Source: Thozetella sp. PMI_491 (taxonomy: Eukaryota; Ascomycota; Sordariomycetes; Chaetosphaeriales; Chaetosphaeriaceae). Taken from it: 64,000 nucleotides of DNA. Where the stretch lies: contig MU270104.1 in assembly GCA_021432635.1 (NCBI GenBank), positions 62,001 to 126,000 on the forward strand, in the 5' to 3' direction. Shown here piece by piece: positions 23,354-36,065 of this stretch. The position numbers and the translations under genes are program-made. Position 1 is the first letter of the stretch. Every line of letters starts with the position of its first letter. The notes below the pieces were generated by a model. The model was not told the origin of the DNA, did not search any database, and saw only the letters and a program-made list of their open reading frames with translations.

Positions 23354-26300
23354 CCTGAACAGGTGCTACGAAGGCAGGAAATAAGTCTCTATGTCACGTA
23401 ACTGGGCAGGTTTGAGACACAAGGATTAACAGGCAAGCCTGTGCTGATAAAGGCAGACTAGAGAAAGGAGGGAGGGATAGAAGACTGTAGGTGGAAGTTG
23501 AAGTGGCACTCGAGAGCGGCGGCGGTGGGAGGGAGGGCACGATTTTATATCTTTCGCCCTCGGTCGGAGATGATGCTCGCCGCGAAGCCGCGAAGGCTAC
23601 TCGCAAGAGCACCCTCGATCCGTTGTACCCGTGTACTTCGTACCGGCCGACTCAAGCGTGGGTGGACCGTTACGCGCACCAGTTACCTAAAGCCTGCCGC
23701 TCCAGCGAATTACCGGCCGGTGAGTGCGGTCCCAGCTGGTGCTCATGGTTGCCCCGTACTAATACTCCAGGAAAAGGTAGCCCCGACTCTTCGGGACTTG
23801 TCCCTTGCTCCTTGCCGAAAGACCCGCCGGGTGTGCCTCGACACACGTTCCTCTACCGTGCCCAAGTACCTCTGTACAAGAGGCCCCGAGAAGCTTGTAG
23901 CTAAGTGTAACCACCCTTGTAATGTAGCAAGAGAGCCTATGAACGGCCTTTGCGAGCCCGACAGGCCGAAAGTGACCCCCTCCCTCCCTCCTTAAAAAAA
24001 CCCCGCAAAGGGGGTGGCCGCAAAAAGACGATATTGGGTATGTAATCCTGTGTTCGTCGCTGCTTCCAAGGCCGCACAGTGGTGGGCGACCAGCGACCCG
24101 CCGGGATTGGCCTGCTGCAGTGCGCCCTGCATGTTACTCTCTCTAGCTGGTCAAGTTGGCTCGATGAAGGCGGGCATCGTATGCATGCCTGACAAAAGGG
24201 GACTGGGGGGTTTGGGGGTGGGAACACTTCTACGTACGCATTTGCTGGATGTATGGAGACCTAGTTAAACTGTATCAATACACCGACGACCCCCCCCCCG
24301 ACCCCCGCTGTCCACCCCTTCAGTCAGTCCTATAGCTCACGATGTTTGCCCTATAAGGTGGGGAGGAGGTCGATGTCCGCCCGAGCCTCTTCAGCGCCCT
24401 GCCAAGCAGTGTCTAAAGCAGCGCTACACGTTGGACTATCCGTTCAAGCCAGCTTGAAGCTTACGGATAAATTCGCCAAGATTCTTGGTATCACCCTGCC
24501 ATCCCATCTCTATTAAACTTTTGCTTTGGTAGTCTCGCCGTCGGTGCTGGGCATCTGCAGAGCACATGGCGCATATGCGGTGGCCCTTTAGGCCTGTTTC
24601 GGAACGTCGAGACTTGTGCAAAAAACAGACCTATGATCACCACTACACCCCCCACCCCCCTTGATCCATCCTAGCTCCCCTGTCTGTATGGGGCCATCGA
24701 CGAGCTATGGAGACGGGGATTAGGCAGGTTATTGATGGAGGCCACGCTTGTTCAACTGTCTATTCCCGGCGTCCCGTCACTAATTTGGCGACGAATATCC
24801 TGGCCCGCCAGACCCTCCTTCATTAACGCCGCTCTTCGGTCCTCTTCTCCAGGGTATGGCGTGCTCAAGGTCAAGCGCTAGAAATGGCACAGGGTGGCCA
24901 AAAAGCTGGGCACTGAAGGATTACGGGGGCAAGCGGGCCTGCTCTCCGGTGTATTCCCCGCCTCCTCCGGCCTGGGCCGCGGCCGACTCCGGGTACAGTA
25001 CGGCGAATGCAACAAGCCACAGGCAAGAGGCCGCCTGCTAGTTTCTCTAAGGAATGCACTAGACCTGACCTCATGGCCTCCCGAAAGAGACGGCTGGACG
25101 CAAAACAGAGAGCAGTTTGCCACAGGCATTGGCTCGAATCTGCGCTGGCTTACGGCGTCGAAACCAGCCCAAAGAAATCGCGCATTCCTGATGCACCGAT
25201 GGCTCGGCATATATCATCATCACTCCCATTAGGGAGCGAGACAACTGGGCGCGGGCTCGCACTGGGACCCATGGTCGTACAAGCGGAAGCACCGCCGGCC
25301 TTACTCTTCAATTTCGTAGTCTTGGCTGTGCTGGCCCTCTGCGAGTCTCCATCTAGACTGAACGGCGTCTGCTGTGCTTCTGCTTGGCCTTGTACGAAGT
25401 AGCAAAGTAGAACAAGGCCAAGAGACAAGCCTGCGCATCCCGGTGAGATATGATTCCTACTCAGCTGTGGCTGATCAAGAGGGCCCATTCCGATCGGCTT
25501 CCTAGGCCGGCCAAGACGGCAGAATATGTCCAGAGGCGTCCCGAAGTACCGGTACATGAGACCTGAGTTCTCCTGGTGAGATATACAGTAAGTACCATGC
25601 TCGACACCTAAATCATGATTTTGACACGAGTGCGTACGTCTCGCTTGACACATGGCGGCACGAGACGGGAGGCATGCCCAAATGGGGAAGCGCACGATCA
25701 CCAAAGACGCTCAGCAGTTGCCGCCACGGACCCCTCAAGAATCCCAGGGCGCAGATGTCCCACGTCGGAGCCGAGCACTAGGGAAGGATCGCGATCGACA
25801 CGGCAGCCAGGACACCCAGTCAGCTCGGGTCAGGTCCCAGGTTCTCGAGAGCCGCATCCCGCACTTCATCTGCCACTGGCGGGCTTCGGCGGCCTACTGC
25901 ACAGGCGGTGTGTTGGCAGCCGCCCCTCACACGGGCACCCGGCCGGCCTATAGCAGGTGCAGCACCGCTGCAGTATGGCATGGCCGCCCACGGGGGCAAG
26001 ACCCCCCACGATGCTGGAAGATGGGCGGACGGCAATATCGAGCGACTGTATGCAGCAGTGAAAATTTTCAGAACGCTGCATACAGCCAAAGAAGACATTA
26101 CAGGGTTGCCCACGCGACGGCCTGCCCTTTTGGGGGCTCTAAAGACCGCATTGATGGTTGATCGCCGGTGGACCGATATCTGAAGGATCCGTGATAGATG
26201 CAGCCGGGAGGGGGAACGCGGCCATTGGTATTCACAACTCGAGACCGCGAGCTGGCTGAATTGCCTCCTGGGAGGAGACACATCGGGCCAAAGACGGGAG

Positions 26301-27032
26301 TGCGGCTTGGCTCTGCACTCGAGCCCAGGCCAAGATGCTCCTCCCGGGCTACTGATATCCAATGTACCACAGCACCCCTGCTTCCTCCTGCTCTCTTTGA
26401 GATGCTTGACGTCGGGGTCAAGATGCGAGGCCCTTTCCGCCAGGACCGGAGTGACTTGTCCTCGTACATTCTATCCAAGCCTGTTAGCGGTTCAGTTAAC
26501 CCCGTCTCACGGACGGTACGCCTCCACTACAGCGGCAGCTACCGCATGGAGTTTCCAGAACGGGCCGCTTGGATGCAACGCGATGCACTGTAAGCTCTTG
26601 GTCGTTCTGGAAAACATTCACAAGTTTAGGAAAGCTGGCCACTCGACCATAACTTGGAACCTATGCGTTGGTACCCAAGTCTGCTTCATGCGTGATGTCC
26701 CGGAACTTTACTGCAGCATCTATATTCGGTCTGCAGAGTGGTGTCGCGTGATAGAGCCAAGCGTGTGAATGTGCAATAGTGCGACCAGCTGAAAGAGCTA
26801 TAAGAGCTCGAGAGGATACCAGGAGTAAGGGCGCACGTCACCTATGAAAGAAGAAATCCTGTCCACGTTCTGCCGTTTACAGATACCATTGGACCCGGCC
26901 ATCACATAGACGCCTCATGGAAACCGCCAACGCTTTGATGTTCATTCACATAGGATCATATTGTGGTACAGTCTAAAGGAGGCCGTCGCCCGTTCCGATG
27001 CATACAACAGGGGGGAATCGTGGGAGGGTATC
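23354..27032. other. 3.7-kb region without a supported gene
   Basis: Upstream of the small 79-codon gene and downstream of IDH2. The first 200 bp hold the small gene's leader and TATA box. The frames between 25150 and 26770 (up to 184 codons) overlap on both strands, lack domains and are judged compositional. Poly-C patches occur near 24288-24305. No RNA gene or repeat family recognised. Confidence 0.5.
23542..23549 (-). promoter_or_regulatory. TATA box of the small 79-codon gene
   Basis: On the minus strand the sequence reads GATATAAAATCG, about 190 nt upstream of the ATG at 23353. It is followed by a C/T-rich tract (CCCTCCCTCCCACCG and CTATCCCTCCCTCC). TATA plus a pyrimidine tract before the start is typical of well-expressed genes in filamentous ascomycetes. 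Confidence 0.5.
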
Positions 27033-28548
27033 TCATAGCTTGGCAATGATGGCCTGCGTGAACTCCTGGGTCGATGCCTTGCCACCCAAGTCGCCCGTCA
27101 GCGCCTTGCCTTCCGCCAGGGTAGCAAAGGCCGCCTTCTCGATCTGGTCCGCGTACTCGCCCAGGCTCATGTGCCGCAGCATCATCATCGAGGAGAGGAG
27201 CAGCGCTGTAGGGTTGGCCAGCCCCTTGCCGGCGATATCGGGAGCGGAACCGTGGACGGCCTCGAAGATGGAGCACTCGTCACCAATGTTGCCCGAGGGC
27301 GTCAGGCCGAGACCACCAATGAGGCCAGCGCACATATCGGAGAGAATGTCGCCGTAGAGGTTGGGCATCACCAGAACCTTGTCGTTGTAAGGCAGAGGGT
27401 CCGTAGTCATCTTGAGGCAAGTGTTGTCGAGCAGCTCGGCGTCGAACTCGATGTCAGGGAACTCCTTGGCGATCCGCTGGGCCACGCTGAGGAAGAGACC
27501 GTCGCTCATCTTCATGATAGTGGCCTTGTGCACAACGCGGACCTTCTTGCGGCCGATGGACTGGGCGTGCTGGAAGGCGTACCGCAGAACCCGCTCCGAA
27601 GCCTCCCGGGTGATGAGCTTGATGGACTGCACGACGCCATCGACGACAACGTGCTCGATGCCCGAGTACTCGCCCTCGGTGTTCTCACGGATCAAGACGG
27701 TGTCGACATTGTCGTACGGGGTCTTGTAGCCGGCGACGGAGCGGCAGGGCCGCAGGTTGGCGAAGAGGTTGAAGGTTCGTCGCAGCGTCAGGTTGAGCGA
27801 GACGTGACCCTTGCCGATGGGAGTCTACGGAGACGCATGTCAGGGGAGCTCATGTTCAACCAGGCGCGGGGCAGCGCCTGTCTCTGTTTCTTACCGCGAG
27901 GGGCCCTTTCAGCGCAATCTTGTTCCTCTTGATGCTCTCAATGGCGGCATCGGGGATGGCCGTCTTTCCGTCCTTGAGAATGGGGTCGACGTTGATGGGC
28001 TCCCATGTCACGGGGGCCTGCGCAAAAGAGGTGAGCATGCGGGAGGTTGAAGAGAGAGGGGAGTTGGAGGCTGTATACCTTGGCGGCGGCGAAGATGTCC
28101 TTGACAGCCACAGCGATCTCGGGGCCAATGCCATCGCCCTCGATCAAGCTGACGGGGTAGTTTCCCTGGGAGCCATGTCAGCGGTGCCGTCGCGCCCGGC
28201 GAAGCTGCTTGGAGCTTCTGAGCTAGATGTTTTGTTTGCGCCATTTTAGGTCGCAGGGCCGCCCCAAAATTTCGTCTCGCAGGACGGGGGCGAGCCTGAA
28301 TTCGACGGGATTGAAGCTCACATTCGCGTCCTTCTTGCCCTCGAACTTGGCTACCGAGTCCTTGCTTGAGTAGAATCGCTGGTTCTATAGAATTGAACAT
28401 TGGGTGGTTAGCGGCCGGCTTATCTATCGTCGGGCTGGAGGGGGTCACGGAGCTATCTCACATGCAACGAGAAAGCGGCAGCGGCGCGGGGAGCAGCGCG
28501 GAAGCTCTGGCGCTGCGCAGGGGCAGCAATGGCTCGGAGGGCCAGCAT
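27033..28548 (-). CDS. IDH2: Isocitrate dehydrogenase [NAD], catalytic subunit 2, mitochondrial
   Basis: Five exons (28548-28462, 28384-28322, 28165-28079, 28017-27895, 27824-27033) encode 383 aa, all joined in phase 0. The N-terminus, [20 protein letters not shown], is an Arg/Ala-rich mitochondrial targeting signal ending around the RFYSS motif. The mature part carries the IDH family signatures [77 protein letters not shown] and [21 protein letters not shown] (NAD pocket). Comparison with yeast Idh1/Idh2 favours IDH2, the catalytic subunit that pairs with IDH1 in the TCA cycle. Yeast Idh2 has 369 aa. The gene shares an 800-bp divergent promoter region with SEC5. Confidence 0.95.
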
Positions 28549-29347
28549 CTTGGGTTCTTAGAGGGAAGGGACGAGAGAGTGCCCAGGGGAAAACTCTAAG
28601 AATGTTGAAGGGCTGGTGTAAGTGGTCGGTTATGCAGAGTGCGCGGTTTCTCCAGGTCGGAAACTGGAAAAAACCTTTGGAGGACCTACCGAGGACAACT
28701 CGGGCAGACCGAGCCGAATTCCAGCGGATCGCCGACGTGCTCCGTCGTGGGTCCCTGTGGGCACCGTGCCCGTTTTGGATTACGGTGGTGGACCCCTCCA
28801 GTACTACGTAGCAACAATGCCTGACAAGCCTGAGTGCCCTGCCGCTGCGCTTCTCGCCGCTAGCCATGTCTTGGCCGGCACACCATTTGGAACGGTCAAG
28901 GACCGTCCCGCATAAGGGGGAAGAAACGGAACGGATATAGATATCCCCGGCTCCCGACCCAGAATCTGCACTGCGGCAGGAGCAGCTTCCCAAATGTGGG
29001 GGTTTAGACGGCGCTAAGGGAGCTCGGCCAAATCGGCCTGCAGCATGCCGTTACCTGCCCTGTGAGCCGCTTGGTTGCGAGTTGCAGGCCACGAGCCAAT
29101 ATCGTGCCCGAGCTGGGGAGCTCTCAATGCTGCGCCTGTCCTTGCTTCTGCGACTGAAACATTCATCTGCAAAGAAACCGAGCCCAACCCCGCCAAACCT
29201 CACGAAACTTCCTCTCCGATAATATACCAAGTCTCCGATCGAATACTCCACCACTGCTCTCGACTGCGTCGAGAGACCACATTTCCCTGCCCCTCCCACG
29301 GTCCGGTCGAGAGGGGAAGGGCCAAGGCATAACGATCCCGGGCAGCC
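28549..29347. other. Divergent promoter region, IDH2 / SEC5
   Basis: A 799-bp region between two start codons. It must contain both promoters and leaders. Open frames inside it (for example 28445-28993 on the minus strand) overlap IDH2 exon 1 in another frame and are not protein-like. Confidence 0.6.
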
Positions 29348-32300
29348 ATGGGGGACCAGGAGAGGACAGTGCTAGATTTCTACGGCATTTCCACCCCGTA
29401 TCCGGTGGAATGGCCCGCCGAGAAGAACCGCGGCGAAGACTCCGACGAGGAGGCCGACACGAAGAAGAAGCTCAATCGCCGGAAGTCCCGGTACCAGGCA
29501 CTCGAGCGCGTGAGCACTCGAGCCAGCATTGTGCCCGGTTCTGAGAATTCCGGCAGCGGGAAGAGCAACCTCGTCCAGCGAGATGAGCCTGATCCCCTCG
29601 GTACGACAGACAGCGTGGTGAGGACGCTCAAGCAAATGGGCCTTCCTCTGCAGGATGATCTGAAGCTCCGTAAGTGACACTCCCAAGCAGCCTCCTTATC
29701 TGGCGTTTCCTAGTACTCATCGCCGCGCATCTAGGCAATCGTTTCCTCCTATCCTCGACGACCTTCTCGCCGGCTCTCTTCCTATCTCAAATGCACGCCA
29801 CTGCGGACACTCAGTCGTTATTATACGGCCTAGACACCTTATCCAGGTCGATTGATCAGAAATCTGCCTCCCTTAAAGTACTTGTTGAATCCAATTTCGA
29901 GCGGTTCGTGCGAGCCAAGGCCACTATCGACAATGTATACAAGGAGATGAAGTTCCGTGGCGCAGAGCCCACGCCGCCACGCGCCCGAGCCCACTCCCGG
30001 CATGCTAGCAGGAATAGTTTTCGAAGCAGCAGCGGTGGAATGGGTCTGACCAGTCCCCTCTCCCCAGCTCCTGATCCACGCAAGAAGAATGCACTCGTCA
30101 AGGAGAGTGAGTACGGCGTCATGGGGATCAAGAATCCGTTGCTCGAGGTCTCGGCAAAAGCAGAAGATCTCTGGGGTCCGGCCCTGGGAGGACGGGAAAA
30201 GGAGGAGAAGCTCAAGACAACGGTTTCGTCGATTGAGAGCTACAAAGAATTCGTCGAAGCCAGCGCAGCCATATCCGACAGCATCAAGCGGAAGGACCAC
30301 GAGACTCTGGTCGAGGAGTACAACAAGGCCAGGAAGTTCGCAGACGAGACCAAGAAGCTGGCTCAACAGCTAGGCGCGGGCAAGCCTACTGATGAGCAAC
30401 TCTATCAGATCCTCATCGCTGCTCGTATGTGGCACGATGTCGATGAGCAGATTCAAGCCTTCAAGCGCGATGTTTGGAAACGGCTGATCTCCCTCAATAA
30501 TATCTCCAGATCCGACTTGGCGCCGGGCCAGGACCAACATATGGAGTTGATTTCGCTCCTTCTAGAGCTTGGCGTTGATGACAATCCTATCTGGGTGTGG
30601 CTACTTAGCAGATACGACTACCTCAAGGGTAAGATTGTGTCGACGGCTGAGCGGTCCAAACTAGAGATAGAAGTGCTGCGTCGCCGCTTGGGCAACGCTG
30701 ACAAGCCGAGCCCGGCTGTCACGGCGAATCATATGCGCTCTCTTGAACGTCACTCCGTTGAGCGGGTGAAAATGCCGTCATTCGACTCGGGGGACATTGT
30801 GGAGTTGTGGGAGAAAATGGTGGCTTTTCTCACCAACATGCTCTCCACCCAGGGCATCATTGGCGAGGTAGTCGAGTTCTGGCAAACTGTTCAGGGCTTC
30901 ATCGAGGGTAAGATACAGCGAGGACTCCCGGGAGGCTTCAACGGCGAATCCCGGAAGCACCACCAGCTCTCCGAGCAAGTCACCAGCGACCTGCAGAAGG
31001 GTACTGTTGAGCTAGTGGATATGATACGCGAGCATATCCTCATGTTCTTTGCCGGGCCCCCTCCTGAAGACCTTTCGGCCCTGATATCGCCGCTACCCTT
31101 GACTCCCAGAAGCCCCGGTGCGAATATGTCGGGGTCCATGACACCAACAGCACTGCGAGCTTTCAACCTTGACCCTAACAACATGCCTCCCATGTCACCG
31201 AAGAGAAATGAAGCGTGGGAGAAGTTTGCCTTCTGGCCTCCATGGTCTAATTCGATAAGTGCGGTACACTATCTGTCCAAGATGCTGGTTCTTGTCGGAT
31301 CCGGCGCCTCAGACATGGCAACTATCGCCCCCGTCGGACGTGGCGACCCGCAGGAAGTCGAAAGGCTTAAGACGCTCGTGGGTATAGCCCGCGAGCGATG
31401 CGTTGTAGCACTGTGTGCTGCATGGAACCGCGATGCCGAGAACATTAAGTATGTTGAGGACTGGAACCGTTCTCCGGACCGCCGAGACGTCACGAAGATG
31501 CCCGTCAGCTTTTCTTCATTCGAGGGCAGGCTCCTGGCTGGCATGCAGAAGATTCTGTACGTCTCGGAGGCAATGTCGAAACCGGGAGCCGGCGACATCG
31601 TCTTGCCTCCTCCACCTAAGCTGCTCCAGATGGTCAGGAGCCAGTATGTCACAACACTCTACAAAGCCCTCAGCGGGATGGTCGAGAACGCGGAGCGTTC
31701 GGTCAAAAAGACGGATGACGCCTGGACTACGGATATTGATGGCGTAGTTGCCGCGACGGGGCCGGTGAACGGCCGAGCCTCGACGGTCGGAGGCGGTACT
31801 GTCAACGTCGGAGACCGAGTAAGTTCCTCCAAACCCTACTGCTCATGTTACATACTAAATTACCCTCCTAGCACGTACGCATGCTTCTGACTCTAAGCAA
31901 CTTGCAATGTCTCCGAAGTGAGGTCGTTCCCAGCCTGAACACCCAGTTCGAGAATGCGTTCTCGGTGAAGCTCACAGATGAGACTAAGACGATACGGGAT
32001 GTCCTTGGCCAAATTGACGCGCAACTCTTCCAATCCTATACTCGACCCTCGGTCGAAGGTCTCCGCAAGATTATCCGTTCTGGGGTGACAGCCCCTGGTT
32101 GGGTTCCTCCAGCTGGGGAGAAGCCGCGCGAGGCGAAGCCGTATGTTTACGAGGTCTTGCTCTCACTCGTCCTCGTACACTCACAGGTGTCCACTACGGC
32201 ATCCTCCCTCACGTCTCAGGTCCTCTCATATCTGTTGGAGCAGACCTCCCGCGAGCTCCTCGAGGCATTCCGCGCCCGGCCAAAATACACACTAGAGGCT

Positions 32301-32606
32301 CTGATGCAGGCAACACTAGACATCGAGTTCGTGGCACAGAGCCTAGAGAGGTATACTACGGAACAGGCCGGCAAGCTGCAGACGCAAATCTATGCTGAGC
32401 TCGACAGCCGCACTGATAACGACGCACGCGCCCGCTTGCAGGCCGAGCTGCCCGAGATGCGCAACGTCCTTAAACGTCTCAGGAACGCTAGCAAGAGTGA
32501 GTTTGCGTGCTTCAAGAAGCCTAAAAAGGCGGCCGGTGGTAGTTCCGGACCAGTGCCAGGCAGCCTCAGTCGGGTTGATACGGGAGGTAGTGTAGCCAGT
32601 CAGTAA
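29348..32606 (+). CDS. SEC5: Exocyst complex component SEC5
   Basis: Three exons (29348-29669, 29735-31818, 31872-32606) encode 1046 aa. Introns are 65 and 53 nt with GTAAGT donors. Near the N-terminus lie VLDFYGISTPYPVEW and the MGLPLQDDLKLRNRFLLSSTTFSP segment, restored by the first splice. The Sec5 core follows: TQSLLYGLDTLSRSIDQKSASLKVLVESNFERFVRAKATIDNVYKEMK is the family's N-terminal coiled coil, and the remainder is helical rods typical of exocyst subunits, including FAFWPPWSNSISAVHYLSKM. Sec5 belongs to the octameric complex that tethers secretory vesicles at hyphal tips. The ATG at 29348 directly precedes the conserved acidic/aromatic opening. The C-terminus is Gly/Ser-rich. Confidence 0.94.
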
Positions 32607-33183
32607 TGATGCGATGTCGTCCTCAATTCAGCAGACGTGTCTACCACGCCAGAGACAGCGGGAATGTAGTGTCTATGAGTCAAAGATGCGAATCTCAGCA
32701 TTGAGCGAGGTGTTTTGGGTTGAAAGAAAGGTGTTTGCTTCACGTGTAGTTGATATCTGCGGCTCAAATCAGAGATAATCCATTTAAACACACTTATTCT
32801 TCTCTAACCTGAGCTACATTGTTTCAGCTGTAGCCGTAAGACACAGTAAGCTATCAGCAGGAGCGTCCGTAGTCACTGGGACAAGCAGAGCACCCGATCC
32901 TACGAGCCTCTTGAGGCATTCATTTTAACCATGTTTCTCAGCGCGGATCTGTAGTAATATATACAGAGAAGCGTAAGACCCGCCACAGGATGCCCGCCAT
33001 GTCTTCATGCAGCACAAGGCTAGTATTATAGTATTCATGCAGTCCGGCCCCCTCTAGCATTCTTGCTCGTATGGCGGGTTGAAGCTAACCTCCTCTTCAC
33101 TCTCTTTCCCATTAAACCACTCGCCCTCAACCCTGCCAGCGTGTCTGGAGGAGCAACCTCTCCTCCGAGACTACAGACTGTGC
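32607..33183. other. Convergent intergenic region, SEC5 / GH92
   Basis: Holds the two 3' flanks. It is fairly A/T-rich, with no open frame of interest. Confidence 0.6.
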
Positions 33184-36065
33184 CTAGGGCTTGGGCAGCG
33201 CACCTAGGATCTCGGCAATGGTCGCGTTCCGATTCCACTCGCTTCCTGGCGACGGCGGGTTCGGCCCGGTGGCCCACAGTTTCGCCTCGGTTCCTAACTC
33301 AAACTCGAGCGTGCCGCCGTTGCCAAAGATATCATCCCACGTCACCCACGACTTGGTCCATTGCTCGCCGTTTACCTTCAGGCTCTGAACATAGTACGCA
33401 TCCTCGGACCCGCCGTCTGTCGTGATATGCAGGCTTTTGCCCTCGCTCAGCGAGATTGTAAGATCCGAGAACCACGGCGATCCGATCAAGAAGGTCGTCT
33501 GGCCGGTCATTGGGTAGAGCCCCAGCATCACCCACAGCAGCCACGATTCCATCGCGCCGGCGTCGCTGTTGCCGGGAAGGCCAGACGGCGAGACGTGGTA
33601 ATAGGTCTTGGCAACATAGCGGCTGTGTTTGACCGCTAAATCTTGGCGCCCAACAAAGTTGAAGAGGAAGGGCGTGGTGAAGCTTGGCTCGTTCCCTGGA
33701 TTGAAAAGGGTGTAGTTGAAGGTGGAAGAGCCCATGCCGCCGGTGTTTTTCCCTGGTACAAACATCATCTCCAGCCGATCGACAAAGGTCGACTCACCGC
33801 CAGAGAGGGCAATAAGGGTATCGATGTCGTGGTGGGCATTGAAAGAATATTCCCAAGACAGAGCTTCATAGCTAAATTTGGCTGCTTGTTAGCGGTGCAG
33901 AGCTCAAGGCATCATCGGGTGATGCTCACAAATAGTTGCTCCAATAGCAGCCCCCACAATCCACAGGGTTTTGAGGCAAGAAGCCAGAGGTTGTCCGGGG
34001 ATCGACGAAGCCTGAGAAACCCAGCGATGTAGAGTTTGGGTTCCAGTGATTGCGCCAGAAACGAGACCGGTTTAGGTACTTGCTTGCCTGATTGCTCTTT
34101 TGTAGACCTTGGGCAACTTGAAAGAGGCCAAAGTCATTCACAGCACTTGTTCGTCGCCATCAGCATTCCCATCATCTGTTGCGGGCGAAAGACTCTCACT
34201 ATTCGATGGCACGGCTGGCTGAACGGCCATAGGTGGGGGTGATGAAGCCATACTGCAGCCAGTCTGGCAGTGCACCACGCCCTTCCTTCGTAGAAGCGGT
34301 AGGATCTCGGGAGTCCTTGTTGTTAGGAGGTGTTACCTCAGCATCTGTTACCATAGCAGAAAAGCCGTCTTCCCAGTTTACCTGGCCTCGGACGCCCTCT
34401 ACCCACATCCATAGTCAGTAATTGCCTTACGTGCAGCGTATACATGCCTGGAGGTCCCGGATTGGGCACCAATCGGTTGCGAATATTCATTCCTGGACCA
34501 ACTCGAAAACTGAAAGGGAAATTTATGAATCCGGAATCCGTACTAACATACGCATCGGCCAAAACATTGTCGGCATTGGAGCCTCCCTGGGTAGCACCGT
34601 TCGAGAAGGATGAGCGGGCATCAGGCATGAAACCGTCATGGCGCCAGACGTCAATCAGAGAACGAATATATTCCTCGTAAGCAACGGGCTGCAGCACGTG
34701 AAATAGGGAGGTCGTGCAGCGAAACTGGAGAAGATTCAGCAACCACTCGCTGCTGGTCATCAAGAAAGAAGTTCGTTTACCAGATCCCATAGTGTGAAGA
34801 TGTCGTCGTAGTAAGGCTCAGCGGACTGCCATTTGGGATTCTCGCCCGTCTTGTTCGTTGGAATCAGGTGCATGAAGTATAAAGACGTGTACAAAAGCTC
34901 CAGATTGGTCGTGTCGGTGTCAGTGGTTGTGACCTTGGAAAGCACTTGATCGGTCCACGCCTGACGAGTCTCATCCCGAAGAGCCGATAGAGATGTGCCC
35001 GCAGGGATCTCCCTGTCGATGCTCTCACAGGCCTGGACCGAGGAGATAAATGAGACTCCGACTCGAGAAACAATCGATGAGCTGCTAAAAGTGAAGACAG
35101 CGCCGAGACGAGCCGTAGAGTTGATGCTCAGAACGCTGTCATCGTATCGGCTGAGGTTGTGGCCCTTGTTGTTCCCGTCACCCTCGAAGGTCTTGAAAGA
35201 TGATGGCGCAGAGTCGAAATAGCCACAGAAATACACAGTCCATTGCGGGGACCGATTCCATCCCTAGATGCATTGGTGGCCAGTTGTCAATCGAAAGGAC
35301 GACCACTAAAGTGAGTCAAATCGGCACTCACATTGTCATAGGAGCCAGAGCCTTGGTAAGACACCCCAGAGCCTGTCTTGACCACGGTAATGTTGCCGCC
35401 CAGGTAGTGCTGTTCTAGCCCTTGTCCGCGGTATGACGATAGCACATGCGACACATCGACAATGATATTGTTAGCAGTACCATTGGAAGGAAAGGTATAT
35501 TGGTACAAGCCGGTCTTATAGCTGGCGCCGAGCTCGACTTTGATGCCTGAGCCTAGCGAGGACTTGTAGTAGCCGAGCTCCGTCTGGTCGGCGGCGGCTC
35601 TGGTGTCGTTATGGTCCTCCAGGGGATTGGAGATGGCACCAATGACGGGCATCTGGGACACGACACCGTACTTGGGAGCGCCGCCGGTTCCGCTCTCATG
35701 AAGCTATAGGAACCCCAGTCAGCAACTACAAGGATGTCCCCGGAGAGGTACCTCGCCTGGAGGACGAATTTTTTTCCGATGCGCATACCATGGAGAATCC
35801 GGTGAAGTTTCCTGAGGCCTGGTATCCGGAGTAGCTGTCGCTCCCCGTGTACAGATCCGGGCCCAGCTTGGTAACACCGAAAGGACGGCTAACTCCTGGG
35901 AAGACATTGCCCCCACCAGTATCACCAGTCTACCGCAGTTAGTTCTTCGACCTTGGAAGCAACACCCGCAAGACATACATCAGTCTTCACAAAGCCGGCA
36001 AGGTCCGCACCGCTGACGGTGCCAGCGAGAATAGCTGCCAAATATCGAGCCTTGGAGAAAGCCAT
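33184..36065 (-). CDS. Secreted GH92 alpha-mannosidase
   Basis: Eight minus-strand exons: 36065-35979, 35929-35789, 35703-35332, 35263-34781, 34724-34544, 34398-34200, 34145-33930 and 33871-33184. They give 788 aa in a continuous frame. Residues 1-20 (MAFSKARYLAAILAGTVSGA) form a signal peptide. The N-terminal beta-sandwich opens with NVFPGVSRPFGVTKLGPDL and GFSMLHESGTGGAPKYG. The (alpha/alpha)6 part includes FRCTTSLFHVLQP, the NADNVLADAYVKGVRGQVNWE junction restored by splicing, and SNYFYEALSWEYSFNAHHD. Known GH92 catalytic positions map to GNEPSF (Glu621, general acid) and GNSDAGAMESW, where Asp663 is kept but the preceding residue is Ser662. GH92 enzymes are calcium-dependent exo-mannosidases, mostly alpha-1,2; exact linkage is not predictable here. 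Its role is likely extracellular mannan or N-glycan trimming. Confidence 0.92.

Noticed and set aside
25615-26770. Cluster of overlapping 90-184-codon frames on both strands
   Set aside because: No consistent strand, no recognisable domain and no phase-compatible splice structure. Judged compositional.
27171-27932. 253-codon plus-strand frame opposite IDH2
   Set aside because: It is the shadow of the conserved IDH2 exon 5, which has clear isocitrate dehydrogenase motifs on the minus strand.
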